In this document: positions 28,083-39,065 of the stretch, one piece after another
How positions within the stretch are numbered: the first letter of the stretch is position 1
Layout of the letters: each line of letters starts with the position of its first letter
NCBI GenBank assembly: GCA_905221605.1
Contig: CAJNDS010001380.1
Coordinates: 77,001-141,000 of the forward strand
From: Symbiodinium natans
Lineage: Eukaryota > Sar > Dinophyceae > Suessiales > Symbiodiniaceae
DNA: 64,000 bases
Reading direction: 5' to 3'
The notes under the pieces: generated by a model
Told to the model about the DNA's origin: nothing
Database searches by the model: none
The model's input: only the letters and a program-made list of their open reading frames with translations
Position numbers and translations under genes: made by a program

Positions 28083-28103
28083 TCTGGACAGCAGTACCTC
28101 CAG
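28083..28103 (+). CDS. Copy C micro-exon 3, SGQQYLQ (21 bp)
   Basis: Acceptor CCCCGCTTGCAG, 21 bp encoding SGQQYLQ, donor CAG|GCGCGT (GC). Differs from micro-exon 2 by one residue. Confidence 0.7.
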
Positions 28104-28882
28104 GCGCGTTTCTTGGGTGGGGGCTGGGGGGAAAGGAAAGGGCTGAACCCCCTGAACCCCTAAACCCTAAACCCTAAACCCTAAACCCTAAACCCTAAAC
28201 CCTAAACCCTAAACCCCTACGCCCCTACAATTCCCGGAGCAGAGAGTCAAGTTGTTGGCCTGTTGCAAGGTGTAGGAGGTACAGTTTAGGGCTTAGGGTT
28301 TAGGGTTGGTTTAGGGTTTAGGGTTTAGGGCGTTTCGGTGGCTCCGTTGCTCGGGGCACTGGGGGGGGGGGGGGGGGTCGTCGGGTTTAGGGCAGGGCTG
28401 TAGAGGGGTTTTAGGGCTCAGGGTCGTAGGGTAAGGCGGATCAGAAGTGGAGCCTGATTTCTCATGTGAGCTCAACATTTCCCGTTAAATTGTCCCTTGC
28501 TACACAGCAAAACGTGGCTGAGCAGTGTTTCAAGACGCATGATCAGGTTTTGACATATAGTGCCTTGGCTAGAGAATGTAGGACGCTGGTGCTGGGGGGT
28601 GTTGGGTGGGGGGGGGGAGGGGTTGAGGGTTTCGAGTTTTACAGGTTGGGGGCGCCTTCGGGCATTGGGCTTTTCGGTGGCCGTTTAGGATCTACAGAGT
28701 TCGAGGGGCCGTAGTAAGCTCATGGTGTACCGTAGTGTGACCAACCTCTGTGTGGGGGTTTACGAAAAAAAGGGACACCTCAAATAATAGGATTCTTTTA
28801 TGGCACGGACCCCCTCGTGCACTTCGAGTTTCGGAAACGCCCTCCCCCCCCCCCCCCCCCTCATGTGGTCCCCTGCTCGCAG

Positions 28883-28915
28883 AACGCGCAGCAACAAGGA
28901 CAGCAGTACGTGCAG
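28883..28915 (+). CDS. Copy C micro-exon 4, NAQQQGQQYVQ
   Basis: Acceptor CCCTGCTCGCAG, 33 bp encoding NAQQQGQQYVQ, GC donor. A longer version of the same unit. Confidence 0.65.
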
Positions 28916-29003
28916 GCGCCAGTCTGGCTACAAGGGCTCAGAGGGGGTTTCAATGTTAGTGTGCAAGGCTAAGTGGGCTTGAGGGTTGTGGGGGTTAGGG
29001 CTT

Positions 29004-29150
29004 ACTTGGAGGCTCATGGTACTCAGCAACTCAATGATAACTGTACTTATGACCCGATGAAAGCCCTGTGAGGGTACTTGACGGGCTAAAATGTGAGTGA
29101 AAACTACACTCATACTGCAATGGGTTACGAAGTACCCTGAACCTCCAAGT
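29004..29150. repeat. Foldback M1, intact
   Basis: ACTTGGAGGCTCATGGTACT ... AAGTACCCTGAACCTCCAAGT; no telomere-type insert. Confidence 0.8.
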
Positions 29151-29555
29151 AGGGCTTAGGGTCTAGGGATGGCTGTGCCCCCCGAGGGCTTCCTGGTTTG
29201 CTGTTAGATGGGTTTTGGGTTTTGGGTTTAGGGGTTTTGGGATTCAAGGATCACGAGGCCAGCGTCCTCCAAAAATCTTCGGAGTTCTGGTTCTAGTGTT
29301 TCGGGTTTTGGCGGCCCCGAGAGTGGTTGACAGCTCCTGGGTACCCCTAAACCCTAAACCCTAAACCCTAAACCCTAAACCCTAAACCCTAAACCCTAAA
29401 CTCTAAACTCTAAACCCTAAACCCTAAACCCTAAACCCTCCAGGGTTGTAAGTGAAAGCAGCAAGAGACAGAGGGTTACCAGACTTACATCAGTACGTCT
29501 CACACATAGCTACCCATGCACCCCCCCCCCCCCCCGCCTGAACCTGAACCCTGAA

Positions 29556-29650
29556 ATTGGGATGTTCCCCCTTCTACGAACAGTCCCTAGTGGGGGTTTT
29601 TATAGGGGGTTATCCCTATTAAGGACTGGTCGTATAAGGGGGAACATGCT
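29556..29650. repeat. Foldback M2
   Basis: TTGGGATGTTCCCCCTTCTA ... TATAAGGGGGAACATGCT. Both flanks read AACCCTGAAA, a possible 10-bp target duplication, although that is also repeat-like sequence. Confidence 0.7.
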
Positions 29651-29716
29651 AACCCTGAAACCAAAACTCTGGACCCCTGATCCTCCCTTTGCCCCACACC
29701 TCCCCCGCTCGCGCAG

Positions 29717-29752
29717 AACGTCGGCAGCAACCTGCAGCAGGCCATGCCACGG
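29717..29752 (+). CDS. Copy C micro-exon 5, NVGSNLQQAMP
   Basis: Acceptor CCCGCTCGCGCAG, reads NVGSNLQQAMP, donor CG|GTGTAG. The most diverged of the five Q-rich micro-exons. Confidence 0.6.
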
Positions 29753-29756
29753 TGTA

Positions 29757-30486
29757 GGTTTAGGGTTTAGGGTTTAGGGTTTTGGGTTTAGGGTTTCGGG
29801 TTTAGGGTTTAGGGTTTAGGGTTTAGGGTGTAGCGTTTCGGGTTGGGGAGTTTGTTTGTTTTCTTGGAAGGAGTTGAGTCTTTGTAGCTTGCTTGCGGAT
29901 TCGTTCTTCGGAAGGAATGAGGGAATCAAGGTCCCCTTAGACTCGCCTATAGAACCTTTCAGGATTTTATGGTGAGTTACCCTAAACCCTAAACCCTAAA
30001 CCCTAAACCCTAAACCCTAAACCCTAAACCCTAAACCCTAATCCCTGAACCCTGAACCCTGAACCCTAAACCCTAAACCCTAATTTTCCGGCACCCGGGA
30101 AGTGACCATAGAGGGTGCCGAGTTCCCTGGTTTAGGGTTTAGGGTTTAGGGTTCAGGGTTTAGGGTTTAGGGTTTAGGGTTTAGGGTTTAGGGTTTGGGG
30201 TTTGGGGTGCAGGGCTGAGGGAGTGACGTCTGCGTGGCTTTGGGTATGAGGGGATTTTCGGTTTCTTCGCTTGTGTTTTGGACACCTTTAAGTTTTTGGT
30301 AACCTTTGGGGTTTAGGGTTTAGGGTTTAGGGTTTAGGGTTAGTGTGCAGTAGTATTTTTCAGCCAGGAGGCTTGCCCGGACATGTTTCCTAGGATCCCT
30401 TCCCTCCCCCCCCCCCCCGGAACCCTAAACCCTGAACCCTGAAACCCTACCCCTAAGCCCCCCCCCCCCCCCCTGCGCGACGCGAA
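29757..30486. repeat. Telomere-type arrays, both strands
   Basis: TTTAGGG 29757-29835, CCCTAAA 29980-30085, TTTAGGG 30130-30210 and 30310-30345, with poly-C runs near 30408 and 30460. No exon seen. Confidence 0.85.
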
Positions 30487-30531
30487 GGCCCAGTCGATGG
30501 TGGTGAGCAACTTCAGCGGCTCGACCATTCG
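30487..30531 (+). CDS. Copy C exon, SMVVSNFSGSTIR
   Basis: Acceptor GCGAAG, reads AQSMVVSNFSGSTIR, GT donor at 30532. Counterpart of the SMVV exons in A and B. Confidence 0.65.
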
Positions 30532-30839
30532 AGTCTGAAGTTGAGGGTAGAGGTTTTCGGGTTTAGGGTCTAAGGGTTAGGATTTAGGGTTCAGGGTTTA
30601 GGTTGAGGCTTCAAGGCCTGCTGTTCCGGGTTGGGGTGGGTTTTGGGGGTGTAGGGTTTGGGAGCATCTTCTTCCGCTTCATTCCCAAGCTATACGGTGT
30701 AGAGTGCAGTTCTTTGTCTTCATTCCGACGCAACAGGGTAGAGAGTGCTTGATCCCTTTCTTTATGGCTCTGTGCAGGGTGCAGAAAACCCTGAGCCCTA
30801 AGCCTTAAACCCTAAACCCTGAACCCCGTGTTTTTCGCT

Positions 30840-31097
30840 CGGCTTCCTGCGACTCCAATGTTGGTAACCATGATCTCTGGTTAAGCGCCCATGCATCTTG
30901 GATATGATATGGTTCATGAGAGAAAGCACATATGTAATGTAGACAACATGTAGAATGTGCTGTAATAACGTATAGTCGAAAAAGAATATCGAATATATGG
31001 TAATAGCACGTAGCCACAATGTATTACTAAAAGGAATATGCAATTTATATAACATATATCAGAATATCGAATATAGAAGTCTTGGAGTTGAGGGTTT

Positions 31098-31128
<31 letters not shown>

Positions 31129-31132
31129 GGGG
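30840..31132. other. AT-rich unique stretch, then poly-T/poly-G
   Basis: About 240 bp of AT-rich sequence with repeated GAATAT/CGAATATA, then T12G21. No coding frame that looks real. Confidence 0.5.
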
Positions 31133-31504
31133 TGCGGGGTTTAGGGTTTAGGGTTGTTGAGGGTTGAGAGTTGAGGGTTTAGGGTTGAGGGCTTGAGAGT
31201 TGAGGGTTTAGGGTTTAGGGAGTTCGAACCAGGGGTTCGGGTTTGAGGGCTTAAGGGTTTTCAGGGCTGGGGGAGTTAAGGAACTTTAGGGCTCAGGGCT
31301 TAGGTCAGGGTTTAGGGTTTAGGGTTTGGGGTTTAGGGTTTAGGGTTTAAGGTTCAGGGGGTGTCTCCAGTTAAGGCGCACACCTAAACCTTCCACCTGA
31401 GAGGCTAACAGTCTTCACAAGATTTGCTCAGTCCTTAGCCCTGTGGCCAGGTTTAGGGTTTGGGGCTTGGGGTTTAGGGTTTAGGGTTTAGGGTCCTGCG
31501 CTCA

Positions 31505-31575
31505 GACCAATTTGGGCAGCAGCTTCAGTCAACCTTGGATCACGCCCAGGGGAAGTGGCAGGGACCTCGGCCCCT
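31505..31575 (+). CDS. Copy C exon, DHAQGKW
   Basis: Reads DQFGQQLQSTLDHAQGKWQG. DHAQGKW matches A and B. Extra Q-rich N-terminal part resembles the micro-exons. Confidence 0.7.
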
Positions 31576-32221
31576 GATTTGAGGCCTCGTGTTTGGGGTG
31601 CCCAGACCCGCTGGAGGATCCGAAAGTAAAACCCCCAATAGTACCCTGTACTTAGGGTTTAGGGTTTCGGGCTTAGGGTTTAGGGTTTAGGGTCATCTTA
31701 GGAACCCTTAAAGGGATCCTACTTTTTGAATCCTCCGCTCGGGGTTTGGGGGGGAGGGTTTCGGGGTTGGGGTTTGCGCGGTGGCCTTTGTTCGCCCAAG
31801 CCTGCTTCTTGAAGGCTAGTATCTTGTAAAGCCTAAACCCTAAACCCTAAACCCTAAGCCCTAAGCCCTAAGCCCTAAACCCCAAACCCCAAACCCCAAA
31901 CCCGAAACCCTAAACCCTAAACCCTAAACCCTAAACCCTTAACCCTAAACCCTAAACTCAGGCAAAGTTCCGAGGTTCCCAAGGTTGATCCGGGTCTTTG
32001 GGGTTTAGGTGCTTGGGGAACTTTGGCAGCTCTGGGAGCAGGGTTTAGGGTTTAGGGTTTCGGGTTTAGGGTTTAGGTTACCCTTGCGTAATCTCTATAC
32101 CCCTAGAATGCCCCCCAGGCCATTTAGGGTTTAGGGTTTAGGGTTCAGGCATGAGGGACTAGGGTTTATAAGGTTTAGGGTCGTCGTATCGCGCGGTGCT
32201 TTACTCCTGCTGGCTTGGGGC

Positions 32222-32279
32222 ACCACAGGGGCCCAGCATCAAGCACCAGCCTTTCCCCTCTTCAAGAAGGTGGTGCACC
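32222..32279 (+). CDS. Possible copy C exon
   Basis: Reads GPSIKHQPFPLFKKVVHH before TAG. Codons are C-rich. No counterpart in A; weak similarity to FKKSFPKVV near 12845 in the copy B region. Confidence 0.3.
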
Positions 32280-32295
32280 ACTAGGTAGGCTTTTT

Positions 32296-32395
32296 TGCGA
32301 TAGAATATACCTTTCCCTTCGAACTGGGCTTAGCTGGGTTTAAGAGGATCACATTTAGGAACAAATCTCAGCTGGTTTTCAAGGCCATCCTATTA
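32296..32395. repeat. M9-type element
   Basis: Contains CTGGGTTTAAGAGGATCACA and TTAGGAACAA, as in intron 8 at 4394. Confidence 0.5.
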
Positions 32396-32629
32396 TTTTT
32401 GGACTTCTAAACCCTAACCCTATAAACCCAACCCCACAACTCTTAAACCTCATTCGCCCCCCCCCCCCGCCCCCCCGCTTCCTCATCCCCTAGGAGCCCT
32501 AATCCCCCTAAACCCCCTCAATCCCCCCAACCCCCCCAAACCTCCCAAAGCCAAACCCGAAACCCCTCAGAGCATAGACACTGAACTCCCCAAACCCGCT
32601 AAAAACTCTTAAACCCCTAAACCCTTATA

Positions 32630-33000
32630 AGCCCCAAACCCCAACCCCAAAACCCCCAACCCCAAACCCCCAAACCCCCAAACCCCCAAACCCAAACCCC
32701 AAACCCCCAAACCCCCAAAACCCCAAAACCCCCAAACCCCCAAACCCCCAAAACCCCAAACCCCAAAACCCCAAACCCCAAACCCCAAACCCCCAAACCC
32801 CCAACCCCCAACCCCCCAAACCCCAAACCCCAAACCCCCAAACCCCCCAAACCCCCAAACCCCAAACCCCCAAACCCCCAAACCCCCAAACCCCCCAACC
32901 CCCAAACCCCCCAACCCCCAAACCCCCAAACCCCCAAACCCCCAAACCCCCAAACCCCCAAACCCCCAAACCCCCAAACCCCCAAACCCCCAAACCCCCA
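32630..33000. repeat. CCCCCAAA octamer array (about 370 bp)
   Basis: An octamer (with heptamer slips) not seen elsewhere at this length. Three minus-strand open frames of GVWGFGGL repeats cover it and are artefacts. It directly precedes CCCTAAA and the exon at 33049. Confidence 0.95.
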
Positions 33001-33048
33001 AACCCTAAGCCCTAAACCCTAAACCCTAAACTCAAAAAGCCCTCCAAG

Positions 33049-33128
33049 GTTTGCACCGGGCGAGGCCCTGCCACCGGGGTTCCAGGTCTCCGCTCATCCC
33101 GAGGGCCACACGGAGCCGCAGGCGCTTT
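33049..33128 (+). CDS. Copy C exon, RFAPGEALPPGF
   Basis: CTCCAAG|G, reads FAPGEALPPGFQVSAHPEGH then TEPQALS. Same exon as 6616 and 17858; C diverges in the middle (QVSA for MAVP). Confidence 0.85.
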
Positions 33129-33642
33129 CTGGGGTTTAGGGTTTGGGGTTTGGGGTTTAGGGTTTAGGGTTTAGGGTTTGGGAGGTTTGGGGGGTTTGGG
33201 GGTTTAGGGTTTGGGGTTTGAGGGTTTGGGAGGTTTGGGGGGTTTGGGGTTCAGGGTTTGGGGTTTAGGGTTTGGGGTTTAGGGTTTGGGGTTTGGGGCT
33301 CAGGCTTTAGGGCTCAGGGTTTCGGGTTTGGGGGGGTTCTTTGGGTTTTGTGTTTTGGGGTCTGGGTTTTAGGGTTTAGGGGTTGAGGGATTCAGGCCGT
33401 ATGGCGTAGGTAGTTGAGGGTCGCAACTCCAGAGGCCTGAAGCCCCCCAGACCCCCGGAAAGGATCCAAAAAGCAGAACCCCAGTTGGTACCCTATTACT
33501 ACCTATTGGCTCATTCTCAGGCACCCTAAACCCTAAACCCTAAAAGAGATCTACTTTCGGGATCCTTCCGGGGGTTCTGGGCCTGGAGCCATGTGTCTGG
33601 GAGCCCGAAGCCTTGAAACCCTAGAACCCCTAAAGCCTGGAT

Positions 33643-33793
33643 CTTGGGATGTTCCCCCTTATACTAACAGTCCTTAATCGGGTTTAGGATTTAGGGTTTA
33701 GGGTTTAGGGTGTAGGGTTTAGGGTTTAGGGTGTAGGGCTTAGGGTTTAGGGATTCTATTCCCTACTAAGGGCTGTTGGTCTAAGGGGGCAAC
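33643..33793. repeat. Foldback M2 with TTTAGGG array and flanking duplication
   Basis: CTTGGGATGTTCCCCCTTAT ... GGGGGCAACATCCCAA. CCTGGAT directly abuts both ends, a 7-bp direct repeat consistent with target-site duplication. A G-strand array (33684-33753) fills the loop. Confidence 0.8.
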
Positions 33794-33926
33794 ATCCCAA
33801 CCTGGATCCAAATCCCCAAATCCCAAACCCTAAACCCTAAACCCTAAACCCTAAACCCTAAACCCGAAACCCGAAACCCTAAACCCTAAACCCTAAACCC
33901 TCGAAGCCCAGCCGCTCCTTCTGCAG

Positions 33927-33980
33927 GGCCACCACGCCATGTCGGATGCCGTCGCTGCGATGAAGGGTTTCACCGGTGGC
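33927..33980 (+). CDS. Copy C exon, HHAMSDAVAAMKG
   Basis: TTCTGCAG|G, reads GHHAMSDAVAAMKGFTGG. Matches A and B. Confidence 0.8.
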
Positions 33981-34040
33981 TTGGTCTTGGTGAGAGGGAG
34001 AGAGTGAGTGTGTGTCTCTCTATGTCCATACATATACGTA

Positions 34041-34230
34041 TTATGTAGGTATGTAGGTATGTAGGTATGTAGGTATGTAGGTATGTAGGTATGTAGGTAT
34101 GTAGGTATGTAGGTATGTAGGTATGTAGGTATGTAGGTATGTATGTATGTATGTATGTATGTATGTATGTATGTATGTATGTATGTATGTATGTATGTAT
34201 GTATGTATGTGTGTATATATATATATATAT
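34041..34230. repeat. GTAGGTAT then GTAT microsatellite
   Basis: About twelve GTAGGTAT octamers, then GTAT tetramers, (TA)n and (GA)n. Encodes YIHT/YLPT open frames on the minus strand that are artefacts. Intronic in copy C. Confidence 0.95.
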
Positions 34231-34766
34231 AGAGAGAGAGAGGTTGCAGACAAGTCGTCTTTGGAAGTTTGGTGCTGGGAATGATGCTGAGGATTTGAGG
34301 CGTGGGGTTGTTGAGGAGTTTGAAGTGGACCCTTGCGTTTGTTTTCCGAAAAGCCTGAAAACAAACTGCACTCCAACCCCTACTCTCCAAGCCCTAGACC
34401 CTTCAAGGTTCGGCTTTGCCATCAGAATGCGCAGGCCATAAGATATTGTGCAGGGCTTGAGTTTGGTGTTTGCGCGCGCAGACTTCCCACAGCTGTGGAA
34501 CAAAGCCCCCCAATGCCCGTCACCCTCATGAAAGGTCATGCTGGTCGTGATTGAGAAGTTGGGTTTTGGGTTTTGGGTGTTGGGTTTTGGGGTATTTTTA
34601 AGGGTACATTCTGCTCAAACGTTGTAGGACAGATTCCCAGGCCCTCGGCAGGATCCAGGAAGTAGATCCCTTTAATTAGGGTTTAGAAGGTTCCTAAGAA
34701 TGACTCTGGGCGTATTCTGCTAAAGGCTGTGTAGGAACAGAGAGGTGTAGAGCTTCCCGTACTTAT

Positions 34767-34900
34767 CATGGGCTTCCCTACCTCCGCCCTTTACACTACC
34801 CCCCCAGGTTTCCCCCCTTAAATAACCTTAGTTAGGCCTAATTCTTCCCAAATAGCCTTAATTATGGGGTTTCCTACGGGGGGTAGTAGGGGAGTTCATG
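34767..34900. repeat. Foldback M4
   Basis: CATGGGCTTCCCTACCTCCG ... GGGTAGTAGGGGAGTTCATG, with CCCCCCAGGTTTCCCCCCTT and AATAACCTTA/TAGCCTTAATT inside. No telomere-type insert. Confidence 0.75.
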
Positions 34901-35240
34901 TACTCATAGCCGCCAGAGTCACAGCAGCCCAAACAAAAAGTCTCAAGCTCCGGTTTGCCATCCTCCGCCTCAAAGCGCTCCAAGTCAGAAACCTGAAGAA
35001 TCTACTATGTTTAGGGTTTAGGGTTAAGGGCTTACGGGAGGCAAACGCTACACCGGTTCAGGGTCTAGGGGTTTAGGGGGTTTAGGGGGTTTAGGGGGTT
35101 TAGGGAATGTACCCTACATGACCCAGAACACGAAACCCAAGCCCCAAACCCAAACCTTGAACGCCCCCCAAATCCCAGCTGCTGACCCTAAACCCTACAC
35201 CCTAAACCCTAAACCGCAAAGCCCAGCTGCAACATCTCAG

Positions 35241-35297
35241 GCAAGATGGGCTCTGCCTTCAACGACGCAACCAACGCATTGACAGGCGCCGCGCACG
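35241..35297 (+). CDS. Copy C exon, GKMGSAFNDATNALTGAA
   Basis: CATCTCAG|G, reads GKMGSAFNDATNALTGAAH. Matches GKMG of copy A (7928). Predicted helix. Confidence 0.7.
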
Positions 35298-35639
35298 GTT
35301 GTTCGGGCTTGGCAGTTTAGGATCTATCGTTTCGGGTGTAGGGTTAGGAGCTTAGGATTTAGGATTTCGGGTTTAGGGGTCAGGGGTAATTATTGGGGGC
35401 TCAGGATTTAGGTGTTCAGGGTTTGGAGGCTTTTGTAACGGGCCTTGTTTGATTTAAAAATTGTTGGGGTCTACTTGGGTGTTGACTTTGTTGCTCTGGT
35501 GTTTTGGGACTCTGCAGGTTTAGGCTGAAATACCTGTGTGAGGTTTAGGCTTGGTTTTGGGGCCAAGTTCTGTCGGGAATCGGTGACTCTAAGCCCTGAA
35601 CTTGAAGCCCTAAAGCCCCAGCCCTCCTCAGCCCACCCC

Positions 35640-36070
35640 TGAACCCATACAGTGAGGGTTTAGGGTTTAGGGTTTGGGTTTAGGGTTTAGGGTTCAGGGT
35701 TCAGGGTTCAGGGTTTAGGGTTTAGGGTTTAGGGACCTTATATGCGCCCTAATTAGGGTCTAGGACTCAAGGCTTCAGGTCCGCTCTCTTGAAGGGGTAT
35801 CAGCCCAAAACCCTAAACCCTAAACCCTAAACCCTAAACCCTAAACCCTAAACCCTAAACCCTAAACCCTAAACCCTAAACCCTAAACCCTAAACCCTAA
35901 ACCCTAAACCCCCTAGAAGGGACCCTTAATCTTCTTCCCCTCATGTATTCTGTACCTGAAATAGTCCCTTGACCTCTCCCCATAAGACCCACAGGCCCAA
36001 GCCCTGAATCCGGCAGTCCCCCGTCCTATGGTAGGGCTTAGGGTTTAACAGTCCGGGGGTTCTTGGGCCC
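35640..36070. repeat. TTTAGGG then CCCTAAA arrays in one intron
   Basis: G strand 35655-35732, then C strand 35805-35912, with unique DNA between and after. Confidence 0.9.
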
Positions 36071-36074
36071 TTGC

Positions 36075-36115
36075 GAGGAAGCAGCAAGGACAAGAAGAAG
36101 CAACTCGCCTGGAAG
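36075..36115 (+). CDS. Copy C exon, GSSKDKKKQLAWK
   Basis: After TTGCGAG reads GSSKDKKKQLAWK. Lysine-rich counterpart of 9774 in copy A. Confidence 0.5.
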
Positions 36116-36269
36116 GGGCTCAGGGGTTCCTGAACAGACAGGGGTCATAAACTACAAACCCCAACCCCAAACCCTAACCCCAACGCCCTAAACCAACCCA
36201 ACGAGGCTCCCTAAGCTTTTTCCTACGGCACCTTCCCCCGTCCCGCCACCCCCCCCAGACAACCCTAAA

Positions 36270-36380
36270 ATCTAAACCCTAAACCCTAAACCCTAAACCC
36301 TAAACCCTAAACCCTAAACCCTAAACCCTAAACCCTAAACCCTAAACCCTAAACCCTAAACCCTAAACCCTAAACCCTAA
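36270..36380. repeat. CCCTAAA array (about 15 units)
   Basis: Perfect C-strand array; another lies at 36900-37010 just before the terminal exon. Confidence 0.95.
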
Positions 36381-36471
36381 AACTAAATAGGGTTTAGGGT
36401 CTACCACAAAACGAAGAGCAGATCCACTCCACCTTGCAGAGAGCCACCAGGTTGCTACCTAGGGGTTCAGG

Positions 36472-36570
36472 CTTGGGATGTTCCCCCTTATACTAACAGT
36501 CCTTCGTGGGGATGAAAATGGGGGGGGGGGGGGGTACAATAATCCGTTAGTATCAAGGGGGGACATCCCT
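36472..36570. repeat. Foldback M2
   Basis: CTTGGGATGTTCCCCCTTAT ... TTAGTATCAAGGGGGGACAT with a G-run in the loop. Confidence 0.7.
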
Positions 36571-37022
36571 ACAAGGGCGTATTTACTTCGTTCGAGTTGG
36601 CCTTTTTGTCTCTGCGTGTGGCCTAGTGCATGTAGAATGTTCGTAGGGTGCACGTGGGGATGGCCCCAAACCTTCAATCCTTTTTTTCTCTGCATTTCCT
36701 GAAAAAACACTACAAGCCCAACATGTCCTCCATGCCAAGGCCCCCCCCCCTGCATTCTAAACCGTGCAGGGCTTTGGGCTTTGGATTTAGCATCCGAATT
36801 CCTGAGCCCCAAGCCCCAGCACCCACAACCCTAAGCCCTAAACTCAATTCCAGTAGCGGTAACATCCTAAACCCAAGCCCTAAACCCTAAGTCCAAATCC
36901 CAAACCCCAAACCCCAAACCCTAAACCCTAAACCCTAAACCCTAAACCCTAAACCCTAAACCCTAAACCCTAAACCCTAAACCCCAAACCCTAAACCCTA
37001 AACCCTAAAACCCCGAACCCAG

Positions 37023-37059
37023 GAGCAAGAAGAAGAAGTCCTCCTCCGGCTGCTGCTAA
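37023..37059 (+). CDS. Copy C terminal exon, SKKKKSSSGCC-stop
   Basis: CCCAG|G then AGC AAG AAG AAG AAG, three Ser codons, GGC, two Cys codons and TAA. Same tail as copies A and B with one extra serine. Ends copy C. Confidence 0.85.
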
Positions 37060-37099
37060 GATGTGATGCGCTCGTCCCTTTCAGAGCTGCCAGGCGCAT

Positions 37100-39065
37100 A
37101 GGAGCCGAGACCCCGAGTTTAGGGTTTAGGGTTTAGGGTTTAGGGTTTAGGGTTTAGGGTTTAAGGGTTTGAGGGTTTAGGATTTAGGGTTTAGGGTTTA
37201 GGGTCTGGGGTTTAGGGTTTAGGCTTTAATTCGGGTTGAGGGTCTAGGGTTTAGTGTTTGGGTTTAGGGTTTAGGGGTTACGCCCGTTGCATGGTCCCTT
37301 AGTATGGGCCCTTAAATGGGACTCCTTACGTACCCTTCATAGACCCTAGAAAGCACACGGGCCCATACTTCAGAGCCCTTTTAAAGGAGGCCCATTGCAA
37401 CTTCCCTTAGAATGTATGGTGGAGGATCCTGATTTTTTGTTCAAGGGCCCTAAACCCTAAACCCTAAACCCTAGACCCTAAACCCCTAACAAATGTTCGC
37501 TATCTCTTTTTGCCAAGTAGGGAGGTCTGATTGGCGGCCTCGGCGTGGCCAGTGCCCTAACACCCCGGAACACGAAGCCCCAAGCTGCGGTTTAGGGTTT
37601 AGGGCTTAGGGTTTAGGGTTTAGGGTTTAGGGTTTAGGGCTGAGGGATTAGGGCTTAGGGCTTAGGGTTTAGGGCTTAGGGCTTAGGGCGTAGGGCTTAG
37701 GCCTTAGGGTTTAAGGTTTAGGGTCTTAATAAAACCCTAAGTCGCGATATAGACCTTCACGGTTTAGGGCCGTTTGGGGCCGTTTAGGGCTTCGGGGCAC
37801 TTGGAGGACTTTACTGTAGGGCCTTTAGGATCTTGGGGGTTGAGGGCTTGGGGATTTGGGGTTTCGGGTTTGGGCATGTAAGGTTTCGGGTTTAGGGCCC
37901 CTGACATTCTGAAAAAGCCCTAAACCCTAAACCCTAAACCCTAGACCATTGAATCCACAGCCGCGAGCAAAAAACACACATATATATATATATATATATA
38001 TTCATTCTTGCTTATTAAGGAGAATGTAGGGAGTACTATTTTTGTTCTTCCTTATTAAGGGCAATATAGGGCCTTGCTAAGGGCAATATGGGGAGTACTA
38101 TTTTTTCTTTTTGGGGTTGTTAAGCACATAGCAGTAAGTTCGGGGACACCGGCTGTCCGCTTCCTGGCAGCTTGGCGGAAGGGCCGTCATCGTCGCCACT
38201 GCCGGAGGGGATTTCTGGGCCAATGGCTTTTAGGGTTTAGGGTTTAGGGTTCAGGATTCAGGGTTTAGCTTAAGGTCGAAGAAACGAAGGTCTAAAGAAC
38301 GGCCGTACCTCCCCTCGGGCGCGGTGCACGTGTTTTCCATTCTTGTTCGCTCCTCTAGGAGCGGATGCTATGATCAATGACCCCCACCGTTTTGCGAACA
38401 TCTCTTGCTGGAAAAGTCCGAAGACTTGCGAAAAGACAACGGGGCCGCTGCCTGTTGTTGTTGGGTTACTCAACAAGTTCTTAGTAGGGAATTAGGGCAC
38501 CCTGTCCCCTGTTTCGGCCCGTTAAGGGGCTATCTTGCGGCAGTACTTCCGAAGCACGGGTTTAGGGCTTGGGCCAGCTTGGGGTTCGCGTTTACGTGCA
38601 ACTCCATGTACCTACAGCGTAGTGGTGCACACCTCCCTGAACGGTAGAACCCTAAACCCTCAACCCTAAACCCTAAAGGCTCCCGGTCAAGAGAACCCGT
38701 GGTGCCCTACACCCTGAAACCCTCCACTTACTGGTTCTTGGTAGGTTCTGAGAGAATGAGGGACCCTGTCTCATCCCTTAAAGGGTATGGAAAGGCAAGA
38801 AAGGTGCCTCATTCCCTGATTCCCTCGAAAAAACCAGCGGGTAAGCCCCAATATTATAGTGTTTGTCGTGGCAACCGCCCATGTACCAACGGTCGAGTCC
38901 TCCAGACCGGGTTTAGGTCAAGTCTCTCCTTTTCACAAGTGCGCTTCCAAAGCTCACAACAGCTCGTAAGCGATCTTGTTTCTAAACCCTAGACCCTAGA
39001 CCCTAGACCCTAAACCCTAAACCCTAAACCCTAGACCCTAAACCCTAAACCCTAAACCCTAAACC
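37100..39065. other. Repeats and unassigned DNA downstream of copy C
   Basis: TTTAGGG variants (37110-37280, 37590-37730), M3-like foldback (37268-37406: GTTGCATGGTCCCTTA ... GGCCCATTGCAAC), a (TA)n run (37980-38002) with TTATTAAGG/GCAATATAGGG units to 38115, and CCCTAGA/CCCTAAA (38985-39065). Short GC-rich pieces at 37525 and 38150 may be exons but have no clear frame. Open frames at 38405 and 38699 lack coding bias. Confidence 0.5.

Noticed and set aside
32609-33001. Three overlapping minus-strand frames of GVWGFGGL repeats
   Set aside because: Direct translation of the CCCCCAAA octamer array in every minus frame.
33893-34539. Minus-strand 165-189 residue frames rich in YIHT
   Set aside because: Produced by the GTAGGTAT/GTAT microsatellite; also antisense to the conserved copy C exon at 33927.
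38699-38992. 97-residue frame MVPYTLKPSTYWFL...
   Set aside because: No codon bias, no neighbouring exon of matching phase, and it overlaps a GAATGAGGGA/TCCCTCATT-type inverted repeat; probably chance.
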